Assembly (NCBI GenBank): GCA_016715885.1
Contig: JADJXL010000022.1
Span: 186,001-250,000, forward strand
DNA: 64,000 nucleotides
Origin: Polyangiaceae bacterium
GTDB taxonomy: Bacteria; Myxococcota_A; Polyangia; Polyangiales; Polyangiaceae
Reading direction: 5' to 3'
The first letter of the stretch is position 1, and each line of letters starts with the position of its first letter. Under the pieces are notes generated by a model that saw only the letters and a program-made list of their open reading frames with translations, did not search any database and was not told where the DNA came from. Positions 1-9,220 of this stretch are shown piece after piece. The translations under genes and the position numbers were made by a program.

Positions 1-56
1 ACCTTTCCGAAGCGTCGCTTTTTGCGTCCGCGTCGAGCTCGGGGGCACCACTCGAC

Positions 57-2030
57 TTGCTCGCGCCCAAAGGCCTTGCGCTGCTTGGACTGCTCGCTCC
101 GCTCATCCTGCTCTACATCCTGAAGGTTCGTCGCAAACGACTGCGCGTCGCATCGACATGGCTTTGGGCTTCGGCCAAGCGAGATCTCATTGCTCGCTCG
201 CCGTGGAAAAAACTCATCACCCAAGTGCCGCTCGTGCTCCAAGCATTGGCCCTCTTGCTACTTGGTCTCGCCCTCGCACGACCTGCGACGCGAGGGCGCG
301 CGATCATGGGCGATCACGTGGCCATCATCATCGATGCGAGCGCGTCGATGTCGGCGGAAAACGTTTTGGATGACAAACCCGCCACGCGTATCGAAATCGC
401 GCGGCGCGTAGCCAAAGACATTCTATCTGCGATGTCGCCCGGCAGTGACGCCATGCTCCTCGAAGCTGGGCGCGAAGCTCGCGTCGTCACACCGCTCGAC
501 CGAGACGTCGTGCGCCTCAAAGCCGCGCTCGATACCGTGCGCGCCTACGACGTCGAAGGAGACCTTGGCGCCGCTATCGCACTTGCGGTCGATCGCCTGA
601 AGCAGCTCGGTGGATCGCGACGCATCGTGATCGTGACCGATGGCAACCTCGCATCGCCAGCGGCGCTGAACGGCGTGTCGTTGCCGGTCGAAGTGATCAC
701 CGTTGGTACGCCCGTCGAAAATGCCGGGATCGTGCGCGTGGACGTGCGATCGGGGATCGAACCGACGTTGAAGCGCGAGCAAGTCCAAGCGTTCCTCGTC
801 GTGGCGAACTTCGGTGCGTCTCCGCGCGAGCTTTACGTGACGATGCGCGAAGACAACGCCTCCGACGTACTCGCTTCGCGCAAGATCCTGGTTGGTCCGG
901 GCGAACGTCAGCCCGTGGTGCTGGATTTTTTGCCGGCTCCCGGCGATTACCGACGCGGGCTCATCTTCGACATCGCGCCGCACGACAAGATGGAGGTCGA
1001 CGACATGGCGTATGCTCGCGTGCCCGCCGGGGACAAACTTCCCGTCGTGTATGCGGGTCCGGATCCCGAAAAAGTATCGCCCTGGATCGAACGAGCGATC
1101 GTGAGTGATCCTGCCACGACGCTCAAAAAGGTTGCGCTCACGGAGCTGACGAATCCGGGCGTCGTGGAAATGGACGCTTTCGTCGTCGTCGAGGGCGCGT
1201 GTCCTTCCGTCATTCCGGGCGGCGATTTGCTCGTCCTCGCTCCTCCTCCCGGACCTTGTTTCGGAACGCTCGTTGGCCGAACGCTCGAACATCCCGCCAT
1301 CACGTCGTGGGAGAGCGGCGACCCGCGCATGCGATTCTTGTCGCTCGATGGAGTCAGCATTGCGCGGGCCACCGCGCTTGCTCCGGAAGGCCCCACGCAA
1401 GAGCTGATTCGTACGCAAGAAGGAACCATCGCGACCGACATTTCCACGCCCTCGCGCACGGCGACGCTGCTTGGATTCGACGTGGGTGATAGCGATTGGC
1501 CGCTCAAGGCAAGCTTCGTTTTGTTCATGCGCAACTTGCTCGAACAGGCGCGTGTTCATCGCGCGTTTGGCGTGACCGGGCCTGCTCGTGCGGGGGAACC
1601 GCTCCGCGTTCGTCTGCCTGCATCGGCGAAAGACGTCGAAGTCGTCGGGCCCACGGGGGACAAACTCGACGTGTCGATTCGTGCGGGGCTCGCGGTCGTG
1701 CCGGAGACGTCGAAGGTGGGTTTGTACAAGTTTGCGTGGACGGGTCCCGAAGCAGGATCGCTGATTGTCCCGGCAAACCTCACGAGCGCACTGGAGAGCA
1801 ACGTCACCGCCGCGATCACGACGGCTGGCCCTGTGCAAAGCGGGAACGTGGAAGTTCGAGCGGCCGCAGACGAACCGGATGCGCACAACGAATGGACCTG
1901 GGTCCTTGCCCTTTGCGCGCTCGGGTTTGTCTTGGCGGATGTTTGGTACGTGACGCGTAGGCCCAGGCAAGCGAACATCGAGCCTTCGATGCCGCGCAAA
2001 CCTCCTGCACCCGAAAGGAGGGCGGCCTGA
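57..2030 (+). CDS. BatA-type membrane protein with vWA domain
   Basis: A 657-residue membrane protein with the BatA-like N-terminus: TM helix at about residues 5-23, a basic stretch, and a second TM at 57-75. A vWA domain follows, with the MIDAS motif DASAS at 93-97 and a strand ending in VTDGN. A last TM lies near 625-645 with a basic tail. In the family the vWA domain faces the periplasm and binds a divalent metal, usually in MoxR-AAA/DUF58 gene sets acting on envelope integrity; those partners would lie upstream of the window. The start is a TTG at 57. The reading frame is open to the window edge, so the true start could be further upstream. The next gene begins within 24 bases, so the two are probably one operon. 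Confidence 0.85.
   Translation: MLAPKGLALLGLLAPLILLYILKVRRKRLRVASTWLWASAKRDLIARSPWKKLITQVPLVLQALALLLLGLALARPATRGRAIMGDHVAIIIDASASMSAENVLDDKPATRIEIARRVAKDILSAMSPGSDAMLLEAGREARVVTPLDRDVVRLKAALDTVRAYDVEGDLGAAIALAVDRLKQLGGSRRIVIVTDGNLASPAALNGVSLPVEVITVGTPVENAGIVRVDVRSGIEPTLKREQVQAFLVVANFGASPRELYVTMREDNASDVLASRKILVGPGERQPVVLDFLPAPGDYRRGLIFDIAPHDKMEVDDMAYARVPAGDKLPVVYAGPDPEKVSPWIERAIVSDPATTLKKVALTELTNPGVVEMDAFVVVEGACPSVIPGGDLLVLAPPPGPCFGTLVGRTLEHPAITSWESGDPRMRFLSLDGVSIARATALAPEGPTQELIRTQEGTIATDISTPSRTATLLGFDVGDSDWPLKASFVLFMRNLLEQARVHRAFGVTGPARAGEPLRVRLPASAKDVEVVGPTGDKLDVSIRAGLAVVPETSKVGLYKFAWTGPEAGSLIVPANLTSALESNVTAAITTAGPVQSGNVEVRAAADEPDAHNEWTWVLALCALGFVLADVWYVTRRPRQANIEPSMPRKPPAPERRAA
2014..2021 (+). 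promoter_or_regulatory. Ribosome binding site of the vWA/GATase-like gene
   Basis: AAAGGAGG lies inside the end of the preceding gene. It is ideally spaced for a start at 2027 (CTG) or 2030 (ATT), but 32 bases from the first standard start, TTG 2054. The frame is open between these points, so translation from a rare start codon is possible. Confidence 0.5.
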
Positions 2031-2053
2031 TTCCCACCGAAGTTCGTCCCTAC

Positions 2054-5000
2054 TTGCCGTTTGTCGCGGTCGCCCTTGGCGTGATCGCCGTCGTCGTGCT
2101 CTTTCGATGGGTGATTCTGACGGCAGGCTTGCGGCGCCGCCCCGTGCTGCTCGTCGCCATGATTCTTGGCGCGTTGCCCGCGCTGTACATCGGCCTTGTC
2201 TGGACGACGCTCGTGCCGGGCGGTTACCTGCGGCTTGCACGGCCCTGGATGACGCTCGTGTGCATTGCGGCCATGGCGTTCATCGCGCTTCGTTTGGGTA
2301 CGGGCTTTGCCAATCAGGGACCATGGCGCACGCGCCTCACCGATGCGCTCGCGCAGCTCGCAGCGTTTGTCGCGGCACTCGCTGCTGCGGGACCCGAGCT
2401 TGGACGGCCGCTCGATAGGCTCACGGTGCTCGTGGCGATCGACCGCAGTCGGTCGATCGATCTCGTTCCGAACGCCGAACAACGCATCAAGCAAGAGCTC
2501 ACCGTTGCGGAGCTCGGCATGCGCGACGAAGACCGCATTGGGACGATCATCTTCGGCGCGGACGCTGCGACGGAAGATCCTCCGCGGCCGAAGTCCGACT
2601 TGCCCGCACCGCAGCGAGTCAGCGTTGGTCGCGATGGAACGGATCTCGGTGCGGCCATTCGTCGAGGGCTCGCGGAAGTCCCTGCCGACAGTGCTGCGCG
2701 CATCGTTCTCTTGTCGGACGGCGTTGCAACGCGCGGCGATACGATGTCCGCCGCAGCCGCAGCCGTTGCAGCGGAAATTCCGGTCGATGTCGTGACGCTC
2801 GAACAGCGATCGATCCCCGACATTCGTGTGGTGGCTCTTCGCGCGCCCACGCGAGCGGACGAGGGTGAGCCCATCGATTTGCGGCTCGTGACGTCATCAC
2901 CGAGTGCTGCGGCGATCGAGGTGCGGCTCTTCCGGGACGGCGATCTCATTGCGAAGGCGGGCGCGAAAATCGCCGCTGGCGAGGATGTGCTGCGCATTCG
3001 CGAAAAGGCGCCCGGGCCAGGGTTTCACCGGTACGACGTGGAGATCACGGCTGCCGATCCAGCGCTCGATCAGTCGCCGGAAGACAACGCGGGCAGCGCG
3101 TTCATGCGTGTGCGTGGACAAGCCGCGGCGCTCGTGATCGATGGTGACCAGGGCAAGACGGCATTCGTCGCTCGGGCGCTGGAAAACGCTGCGTTTCGTG
3201 TCACCGAAGGCAGCACGAGCAGCGTGCCTCATGATCTGGCGGGACTCGTGGGCTTCGACTTGCTCGTGATGGGTGACGTGCGCGCGTCGGATCTGTCGCC
3301 GGGGCAGATGGAAGCCATCGCAAGTTACGTGCGAGATCTCGGCGGCGGGCTGCTGCTCATGGGCGGCGATCGCAGCATGGGTCCTGGGGGTTATGCACGC
3401 ACGCCCATCGAAGAGATTTCCCCCGTTTCATTTGACCTCAAACAAGATCGCCGGCGTGGCAGTTTGGCCGAAGTGATCGGCATCGACATTTCGGGGTCGA
3501 TGGCGGCATCGGCTGGAGCTCACACGAAACTGGAGCTTGCGAACGAAGCGGCGGCGCGCAGCGCAGCGCTCCTCGGGCCTGGTGACAGGCTTGGCGTGGA
3601 GCACGTCGACACGTCGGTGAAGTGGACCGTTCCGCTCGCGCCCGTGACGGACAAGTCGGCGATCGATCGCGCGATTCGCGCGGTAGGTCCGGGTGGAGGC
3701 GGCATCTACGTCGACATCACGCTCGAGGCTGGTTACGCGGCGCTGGCCAAAGAAAACGTGAACCTGAAGCACATGCTGCTCTTCGCGGATGGATCGGACG
3801 CGGAGCAGATGGGCCCATGTCGCACGATGGTGTCGAACGCGCTTCGTGGGGGCATCACGACGAGCATCGTGGCGCTGGGCAATGGTAGCGACGTGCCCGA
3901 GCTCGAAATGCTCTCGCGGCTTGGTGGTGGAAGGTTTTACCTCATCGAGGACGCCAATCGTTTGCCTGCGGTGTTCACGCAAGAAACGATCCTCGCAGCG
4001 CGAAGCGCGGTGGTCGAAAAGGAATTTCGAGTCGGTCGTGCGGCTCCCTCGTCGGTCGTTGCAGGCGTGCCTTTCGACGAAGCTCCGGCGCTGCTCGGGT
4101 ACGTCGTGACAATCCCCAAGGGTCGAGCGAGCGTGCTTCTCACGGGGCCCGATGGCGATCCGGTTCTTTCGGTTTGGTCGGCGGGCGTCGGTCGATCGGC
4201 GGCGTTCACGAGCGATCTGAAGGATCGCTGGGGCGTTCGCTGGACCGAATGGAGTGGTGCGGCAAGGCTCGTTGCGCAGCTTGGCCGCGACATCACGCGC
4301 AAGGGTGAAGACGGGCGAGTGCGCGTCGAAGCCGATGCGTCGGGAGGAGAGCTCCACGTGCGTGCGACGGTCGTGGGAGACGACGGCCGAGCGCAGTCGT
4401 TCCGGCGGCTCATGGTGCGCGTCGCGGGGCCGGAGGGTTTTTCCCGCGAAACGGCGCTCGAAGCGACGGGCGCCGGCGCGTATGCAGCTTCGATTGGTTT
4501 GTCGCGTCCCGGTACGTACATCGCGATTGCGAAGGACGAGCAGTCGGGAGACGTCGTGGGAACGGCCGGCGCGGCCCTGACGGCGGGGGAAGAACTGCGA
4601 CCCACGGGGAGCGATCGCGCGCTGCTCGGTCGCATCGCGGACATGACGGGAGGAAAGCGGCGCGACACGCTTGCGGGCATTTTTGGCGATCGCGCGTCGC
4701 GACGATTTGCGTACCAAGACATCACGTCGCTGCTCATCGTGTGCGCCGGGTTTTTCCTGCTCTTTGCGGTTGCTGCGCGCAGGTTTGCCATTCCGGAACC
4801 CGTCCTCGACTTCGTGCGACGAACGCGTGCAGCGCTGAAGCCTCGTCACGTAGAAGCCGACGCCGTCGATGCGCGGTCGCCCGATGCCGTGGTCGGAGCA
4901 CTGCTTCAGGCCAAGGAGCGAGCTGCGCGTGAGCGGGCCGTGGAAGCGCGTCCCATCACGCAGCCTGCCGTGTCGTCGCACGCGAATGCTCCCGCGCCGC

Positions 5001-5185
5001 ATCGCGTTCCTGCAAATGCCCCGCGTATTCCAAGCGGCGCGGCGCACGGCATGCGCGCGTCATCCGCGACGTCCACGCATGCGACGGCAACCGCGCCCCA
5101 GGCAAACCCAACCGCGCCGGCACCAAGACCGCTCACGGCAGCCGAGATCTTGCTCGCACGCCGAAAAGGGCCGCCGCGCTCCTAA
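2054..5185 (+). CDS. Membrane protein with two vWA domains and a GATase1-like domain
   Basis: A 1043-residue protein. Four hydrophobic segments lie in the first 115 residues, then a vWA domain with MIDAS DRSRS at 130-134. A glutamine-amidotransferase-like Rossmann domain follows at about 355-455, with a GGGLLLMGG strand and no evident catalytic Cys. A second vWA domain has DISGS near 477, and a C-terminal TM leads into an Ala/Pro-rich cytoplasmic tail. This is the usual architecture of the large partner of BatA-like proteins in MoxR operons. The annotated TTG at 2054 is doubtful: a strong AAAGGAGG at 2014-2021 points to initiation about 2027-2030, where the codons are CTG or ATT. Confidence 0.85.
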   Translation: MPFVAVALGVIAVVVLFRWVILTAGLRRRPVLLVAMILGALPALYIGLVWTTLVPGGYLRLARPWMTLVCIAAMAFIALRLGTGFANQGPWRTRLTDALAQLAAFVAALAAAGPELGRPLDRLTVLVAIDRSRSIDLVPNAEQRIKQELTVAELGMRDEDRIGTIIFGADAATEDPPRPKSDLPAPQRVSVGRDGTDLGAAIRRGLAEVPADSAARIVLLSDGVATRGDTMSAAAAAVAAEIPVDVVTLEQRSIPDIRVVALRAPTRADEGEPIDLRLVTSSPSAAAIEVRLFRDGDLIAKAGAKIAAGEDVLRIREKAPGPGFHRYDVEITAADPALDQSPEDNAGSAFMRVRGQAAALVIDGDQGKTAFVARALENAAFRVTEGSTSSVPHDLAGLVGFDLLVMGDVRASDLSPGQMEAIASYVRDLGGGLLLMGGDRSMGPGGYARTPIEEISPVSFDLKQDRRRGSLAEVIGIDISGSMAASAGAHTKLELANEAAARSAALLGPGDRLGVEHVDTSVKWTVPLAPVTDKSAIDRAIRAVGPGGGGIYVDITLEAGYAALAKENVNLKHMLLFADGSDAEQMGPCRTMVSNALRGGITTSIVALGNGSDVPELEMLSRLGGGRFYLIEDANRLPAVFTQETILAARSAVVEKEFRVGRAAPSSVVAGVPFDEAPALLGYVVTIPKGRASVLLTGPDGDPVLSVWSAGVGRSAAFTSDLKDRWGVRWTEWSGAARLVAQLGRDITRKGEDGRVRVEADASGGELHVRATVVGDDGRAQSFRRLMVRVAGPEGFSRETALEATGAGAYAASIGLSRPGTYIAIAKDEQSGDVVGTAGAALTAGEELRPTGSDRALLGRIADMTGGKRRDTLAGIFGDRASRRFAYQDITSLLIVCAGFFLLFAVAARRFAIPEPVLDFVRRTRAALKPRHVEADAVDARSPDAVVGALLQAKERAARERAVEARPITQPAVSSHANAPAPHRVPANAPRIPSGAAHGMRASSATSTHATATAPQANPTAPAPRPLTAAEILLARRKGPPRS

Positions 5186-5200
5186 TCGTTGGCTCCCCAA

Positions 5201-6310
5201 TCAGTTTGTTGCCACATTCGTTCGATACGCCTGCGTCCAAGCCTTTTTGCCGTCAGGCAACGTGATCCTCGCCCGCACGTACCGTTCGGTCCCGCGAAGT
5301 TGATACGTCGTTTCCCCATCGGCGCTGCGTTCCTTTTTCTCGAACACCTTGCCGCCATCCCCGATGAACTCGACCGTCGCGCCTTGGTCTTTCGGCCACA
5401 CGCTGAGCGCATCGGCCGTGACACGAATGCGCGAAAGGGTCGCTCCCGATGACGAATAAAGCTGCTTGTTGCGCAAGGCCTCGCAAATCACGTTGCGATC
5501 GAGCCTCGAGGCAAACACTTCGACCCATCCGAGACCCGGTTTGGCGGGGTTGGACGTGTTGGGTTTGTCCGCGTTGAAGTAGTGCGCATCGTCGACGGCG
5601 ACGCCTCCGATGTCTTCGCCCTGATCAAGCAGCGCGTCCCACATGGCTTCGTGTGATGGGCGCTGTGCATCGCCTTCGGAGTTCACATGCGGATGGCTGC
5701 TGTAAATTTCGATCAGCTCGGCGCCTTTGGCGTTGCGGATGTCATCGGCAGTAAGAGCCCAATCGAAGTTCGGGTGGTTGATGAGAGCGACGCCGCCTTG
5801 GGCATGCACGTGTTCGATGGCGTGCACGAGCGCGGCGCGGATGGAGGGTTGTCTGCCTCCGCCGATGGTTTTCTTCGTACACAAACCGTTGACGTGAACG
5901 CGCTTGTTCGCGACGCTCATCGTCAGTTCTTCACCGGCAATGATGACGAACGACTTTTTCTCGAGTGCTTTGAACGTCTGCGGGCTGGTGCGCGAGTTGT
6001 GATCCGTGATCGCCACGAACGCGAAGCCGTGGTTGCGATACCAAATGTAGACGTCGCGGGGAGGGCGATCGCCGTCGCTCCACGAGCTGTGCGCGTGGAT
6101 GTTTCCACGTTGAAAGGTGGACACGTCCAGCGTCGTGTCGAAGGTGCGTCGAGCAATTACGGGCGGAAAGGGAAGCGCGTCTGTCGTCTGGGGTAGCTCG
6201 GGCGGAGGTAGCGCAGGTTGTCGTCGACCAACGAGCACGGCTGCGACGATGACGAGCGCAATTGCACCGATCGCGGCGCTAACGGCGCCTCGCACTCCGA
6301 TCGATCGCAA
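5201..6310 (-). CDS. CehA/McbA family PHP-domain metallohydrolase
   Basis: A 369-residue protein with an N-terminal membrane anchor (about 8-28) and a PHP-type hydrolase domain. Metal-binding motifs are HAH at 72-74 followed by SSWSDGD, then DHN, GEEL, INHPNFDW and a late DDAH. Such CehA/McbA-like enzymes are divalent-metal phosphoesterases or carbamate/amide hydrolases; the substrate here cannot be inferred. The anchor implies action outside the cytoplasmic membrane. The start is TTG at 6310 with an AGAGAG ribosome site. It converges on the preceding vWA gene with a 15-base gap. The C-terminal 70 residues look like an Ig-like beta domain. Confidence 0.8.
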   Translation of the reverse strand: MRSIGVRGAVSAAIGAIALVIVAAVLVGRRQPALPPPELPQTTDALPFPPVIARRTFDTTLDVSTFQRGNIHAHSSWSDGDRPPRDVYIWYRNHGFAFVAITDHNSRTSPQTFKALEKKSFVIIAGEELTMSVANKRVHVNGLCTKKTIGGGRQPSIRAALVHAIEHVHAQGGVALINHPNFDWALTADDIRNAKGAELIEIYSSHPHVNSEGDAQRPSHEAMWDALLDQGEDIGGVAVDDAHYFNADKPNTSNPAKPGLGWVEVFASRLDRNVICEALRNKQLYSSSGATLSRIRVTADALSVWPKDQGATVEFIGDGGKVFEKKERSADGETTYQLRGTERYVRARITLPDGKKAWTQAYRTNVATN

Positions 6311-6382
6311 CAGAACTCTCTCTGCGTTCAGAAACCCTCGGTAGCTCGCTGCTGGAGCAACGGCGGAAGTTTGTCCGTGTGT

Positions 6383-6907
6383 TCACTCGTCGAGGATGAG
6401 CCGTGCTTTGACGGCGATTTTGATGCCACCCGGAGGCCACGCCAAGAACGATGGATTGGTCTTTCCAGTCCACTCGATGCGCACCTTGTGCCCGTCTTCG
6501 AAAAACGGGCGGACGTCCCCTTCGTGGAGAAGGTCGAGGATCACGTTGGGTTCGTTCTTGGGAAAACCGTCCTGCTTCACGATGGGCGTGCGTTCTTTGC
6601 TGGTTACGGCTTCACCGAAAACGGACGACAGGAACGTGAGGTCTTCGGCGGGAGGGGCAGCATCGAGACGCACGAAGCCGAGGCGAGCGCTTCCGTACGA
6701 GTTCACGTCGCTCTCCAGGGTGATTTCGTTCCACCAGAAGAACGTGCCATCGACCTTGGGGGACACGGTGAAGTCGGCGTCGACGTCGTATTCGCTGATG
6801 ACCGACGAACATCCGAACGATCCGGCGGTGAGCGAGAGTGCCAGGAGCAGTGTGGCGCGTCGCGACGCACGGCCACGGCTTGCGTTGGAATCGATGAAGC
6901 CATCCAT
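6383..6907 (-). CDS. Putative lipoprotein, unknown function
   Basis: A 174-residue protein with a lipoprotein signal peptide ending LTAGSFGC, so probably exported and lipid-anchored. I do not recognise the mature domain. It is acidic and beta-rich, with no cysteine beyond the lipidation site. The ATG at 6907 is chosen because the longer open frame to 7321 would overlap the oppositely oriented coiled-coil gene and would bury the signal peptide internally. It lies 72 bases upstream of the PHP hydrolase on the same strand and may be co-transcribed with it. Confidence 0.7.
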   Translation of the reverse strand: MDGFIDSNASRGRASRRATLLLALSLTAGSFGCSSVISEYDVDADFTVSPKVDGTFFWWNEITLESDVNSYGSARLGFVRLDAAPPAEDLTFLSSVFGEAVTSKERTPIVKQDGFPKNEPNVILDLLHEGDVRPFFEDGHKVRIEWTGKTNPSFLAWPPGGIKIAVKARLILDE

Positions 6908-7056
6908 CTTCTGAGGGTAGCACGCGGCGCGGCGCGATCTGGGCTGACGACGCGACCCAAGGCCGCGGCGGCAAGTGCATCCAAGGCAGGTCGACGCGGC
7001 AGGGGCAGGGCTCGTTCTGTCGCGATTCGCCTTTGGACAGCAAGGAGTCGTCGCCG

Positions 7057-7662
7057 ATGGCCACGATGCAGCAAGGCCCCCTCCTTTTTTCGTTGAGGCA
7101 TCTGTCGGGCAGCGAAAAAAAGTCCGCTCACGAGGAAGAAACCGAACGTGTTTTCGAGGAAGCCAGACGCTGCGCCATTGACGCAGCGCTTGCACGGACG
7201 CGCGCAGATGCCGAACGCAAAGCCCGCGAAGATGCCGAGCGCCGTGCCGAACGGATGCAGGCTGAAGCGGCCTATGTCGTGGCCATCGAGCGCGTGCGAG
7301 CCGAGGCGGAAATGGCGGCACGCATCGAAGCTTCGCGCATCGCGCTCGAGCACGAACGCGCGCTTGCTGCGATCAATGCGGACGTGCAGAAAAGGCGTCT
7401 CGCGCAAGCCGTGCGAGTCGGGATCATCGGCCCGGTGCTGCTGTTCGTCACGACGATGGGCATTTACTTCGGCAAGGTCAAACCCGACGCCGAAGCACGG
7501 ATGATCAGTCAACAAGCCGATATCGCACGGTGGAACGAAGAAGTTCGGCAGCTTCGGGCGCAGGTCGCTGCACGTGACGCGCGCATTCGTGACGCCGAAC
7601 GGGTGCTCGCAGGCATCCATGCCCGAGCGAAACGAAGCGACGAGAGCCGCGATAGCCGCTGA
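7057..7662 (+). CDS. Coiled-coil single-pass membrane protein
   Basis: A 201-residue protein. A long charged Ala/Glu/Arg-rich helix covers about 25-115, a TM segment 120-140 (VGIIGPVLLFVTTMGIYFG), and a second heptad-rich helix about 145-195. I recognise no family; it looks like a structural or tethering membrane protein. ATG 7057 is preferred over TTG 7033 because AAGGAG (7042-7047) sits 9 bases upstream of it. Confidence 0.7.
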   Translation: MATMQQGPLLFSLRHLSGSEKKSAHEEETERVFEEARRCAIDAALARTRADAERKAREDAERRAERMQAEAAYVVAIERVRAEAEMAARIEASRIALEHERALAAINADVQKRRLAQAVRVGIIGPVLLFVTTMGIYFGKVKPDAEARMISQQADIARWNEEVRQLRAQVAARDARIRDAERVLAGIHARAKRSDESRDSR

Positions 7663-7950
7663 GCATCGTGTCCGCCATCTTGGGGCTGGAGAGTGTTCGC
7701 AAAATTGTGGCGTGATACTGATGCGAATTACATGAGAATCGAAGACGCGGTTGCGTTCTTGCTATGCCGCGACGGTTCTGATACTTGAATCGGGCTGGTC
7801 AATGTGGCCAGTAGCTGGATCCACGCAGGTTTTGGCTGCATTGGTCGAACGCGTTTTGCCTGGGCGACGGGATAGCAACGATCCGATATCGGGCATCGCT
7901 ACGCGTTCGTTCGGCACGAAGTCTCGATCGCGCGGTATTGCCATCCGAAC

Positions 7951-8187
7951 ATGAGCCCGCCGGTAACCCTCTACGACAAAGTCATCGCCGCCAGCGGACT
8001 TTCCGAGGTGTTTGCGCGCGGGACGATCAAGCGAGCGTGTTCGCGCGTTGGGGTCAACGCCGAAACGATGAGCCCGTCGGAGCTTGCCCGGGCACTTCCG
8101 TCGATCGAGCAAGCGCTCGGCGTGTTCTTGCCGGCTGATCAGAAAGATTCACGCATGCAAGCGATTCGCGCGCTGTCGCGGGGATGA
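7951..8187 (+). CDS. Small hypothetical protein
   Basis: A 78-residue protein, probably alpha-helical, with no signal peptide or membrane segment. Its pattern (GTIKRACSRVG, SPSELARALPSIEQAL) suggests a small SAM-like or helical-bundle domain. That is only an impression from hydrophobic spacing. The start ATG has no clear ribosome site. It stands alone between a 288-base gap and the convergent universal stress gene. Confidence 0.5.
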   Translation: MSPPVTLYDKVIAASGLSEVFARGTIKRACSRVGVNAETMSPSELARALPSIEQALGVFLPADQKDSRMQAIRALSRG

Positions 8188-8249
8188 GCGCGATCGCGTG
8201 ATCATGCGATCACTCGATGCACTCGCTGGCAGAGCGTGACCGAGCGAAG

Positions 8250-8693
8250 TTACTCGGTGCCAGAGCGGACGGTCATCACGGGGACGGTTGCTTGCCGCAA
8301 GACGGCTTCAGCGACGCTGCCGAGCAGAGTTCGTCCAATCAAACCTCGGCCATGGGTGCCCATCACGATCAGATCGGCACCCATGTCGGTTGCGGCGGCG
8401 CAAACTTCGTCCGCCGTGCGTCCTTCGCGAAGCAGCGCTGCTACCGACACGCCTTCCGAGCGCCTTTTCGACACGAAGGCATCGAGCTGTTCTCGAGCGC
8501 CTTTCTTGACGTTTTCGATGACTTCCGGAGTTGGGATGTACGACCCATCGGGGTAGTTGTAGACGGGCAAGCCGTAGACGTGCAGCACCGTGACGCGCGC
8601 GCCGAGCGTGCTTGCAAGTGACACGGCTCGTTCGAGTGCATGATCGGAGGTTTCGTCGAAATCGATCGGGACGAGGATGTTGCGAAACGGCAT
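8250..8693 (-). CDS. Universal stress protein, UspA family
   Basis: A 147-residue single-domain Usp. It begins with the typical MPFRNILVPIDFDETSDHAL strand-helix and ends with the ATP-binding signature GTHGRGLIGRTLLGS followed by VPVMTV. It therefore belongs to the nucleotide-binding class of cytoplasmic Usp proteins, which usually dimerise and are induced by stress. An AAGAGG-type ribosome site precedes the ATG at 8693. The open frame extends to 8747, but the extra residues are not part of the Usp fold. Confidence 0.93.
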   Translation of the reverse strand: MPFRNILVPIDFDETSDHALERAVSLASTLGARVTVLHVYGLPVYNYPDGSYIPTPEVIENVKKGAREQLDAFVSKRRSEGVSVAALLREGRTADEVCAAATDMGADLIVMGTHGRGLIGRTLLGSVAEAVLRQATVPVMTVRSGTE

Positions 8694-9220
8694 GACGACC
8701 TCTTGCAGCGAGCGCGTTGTCGTAGCTCGCCGCATTCCCGATACCACGACGAACGCTGCGTCAGCATGTCCATCGCTCGTTTCGGTTCGAACTTTGGCCC
8801 GCGCCCACCGTTTGGGACGGGCGAGCGGCTTTGGGCGTGATTTTTTTCACGCTGGCCGCATGCGGCAGCTTTGCTCGCGATTGTCGAGATATGGGGAGGC
8901 TCGGGGTTGTCGCCGAGATTTGGCCATGTGCCGATTGGCGTTTCGACCGCAAAACTCACGGGCTTGCCCGCCAGCCTGAATTTTTGCGCAAGTCTGTCAG
9001 ACTCTCATAACCAATCGACTTGCGCAAACTGGGGTGGGGCGTTAGCCTGCGATCGCCCTAGGCTCGTTCGTCGTCGTACCGGAAAGCCCGCCCTGCTTGC
9101 GGAAGCTCGAACTGTATCGGCTGACGGTCGCTCGTCTGTGGTCTCGAAGCGATCCGATGCACGGCCCGGGTCGCGTCCGGGGATGGTCAAGCAGAGGCGC
9201 GTGCATCGGGTGGTTCGAGG
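8694..9220. other. Intergenic region between divergent usp and RRM genes
   Basis: This 527-base stretch holds the promoters of two divergent genes. Apart from the twin TTGCGCAA palindromes at 8984-9027, I see no gene, no RNA and no convincing sigma-70 box. Confidence 0.5.
8983..9028. promoter_or_regulatory. Twin TTGCGCAA palindromes in a 12-base inverted repeat
   Basis: TTTGCGCAAGTC (8983-8994) is mirrored by GACTTGCGCAAA (9017-9028). Each arm contains the perfect 8-base palindrome TTGCGCAA, with centres 36 bases apart. A third small palindrome, AGTCTG-T-CAGACT, lies at 8991-9003. The arrangement resembles a double operator for a dimeric regulator. It lies about 190 bases upstream of the RNA-binding protein gene. 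The binding protein is unknown. Confidence 0.4.

Noticed and set aside
423..2240. 605-codon open frame on the minus strand
   Set aside because: It lies across the BatA-type gene in the reverse frame, is extremely Arg-rich and has no domain. High-GC shadow.
3428..5047. 539-codon minus-strand frame opposite the large vWA gene
   Set aside because: Arg/His-rich translation typical of the reverse strand of GC-rich genes; no start context or family.
6908..7321. N-terminal extension of the lipoprotein at 6383-6907
   Set aside because: It overlaps the coiled-coil gene on the other strand and would place the lipobox far from the N-terminus.
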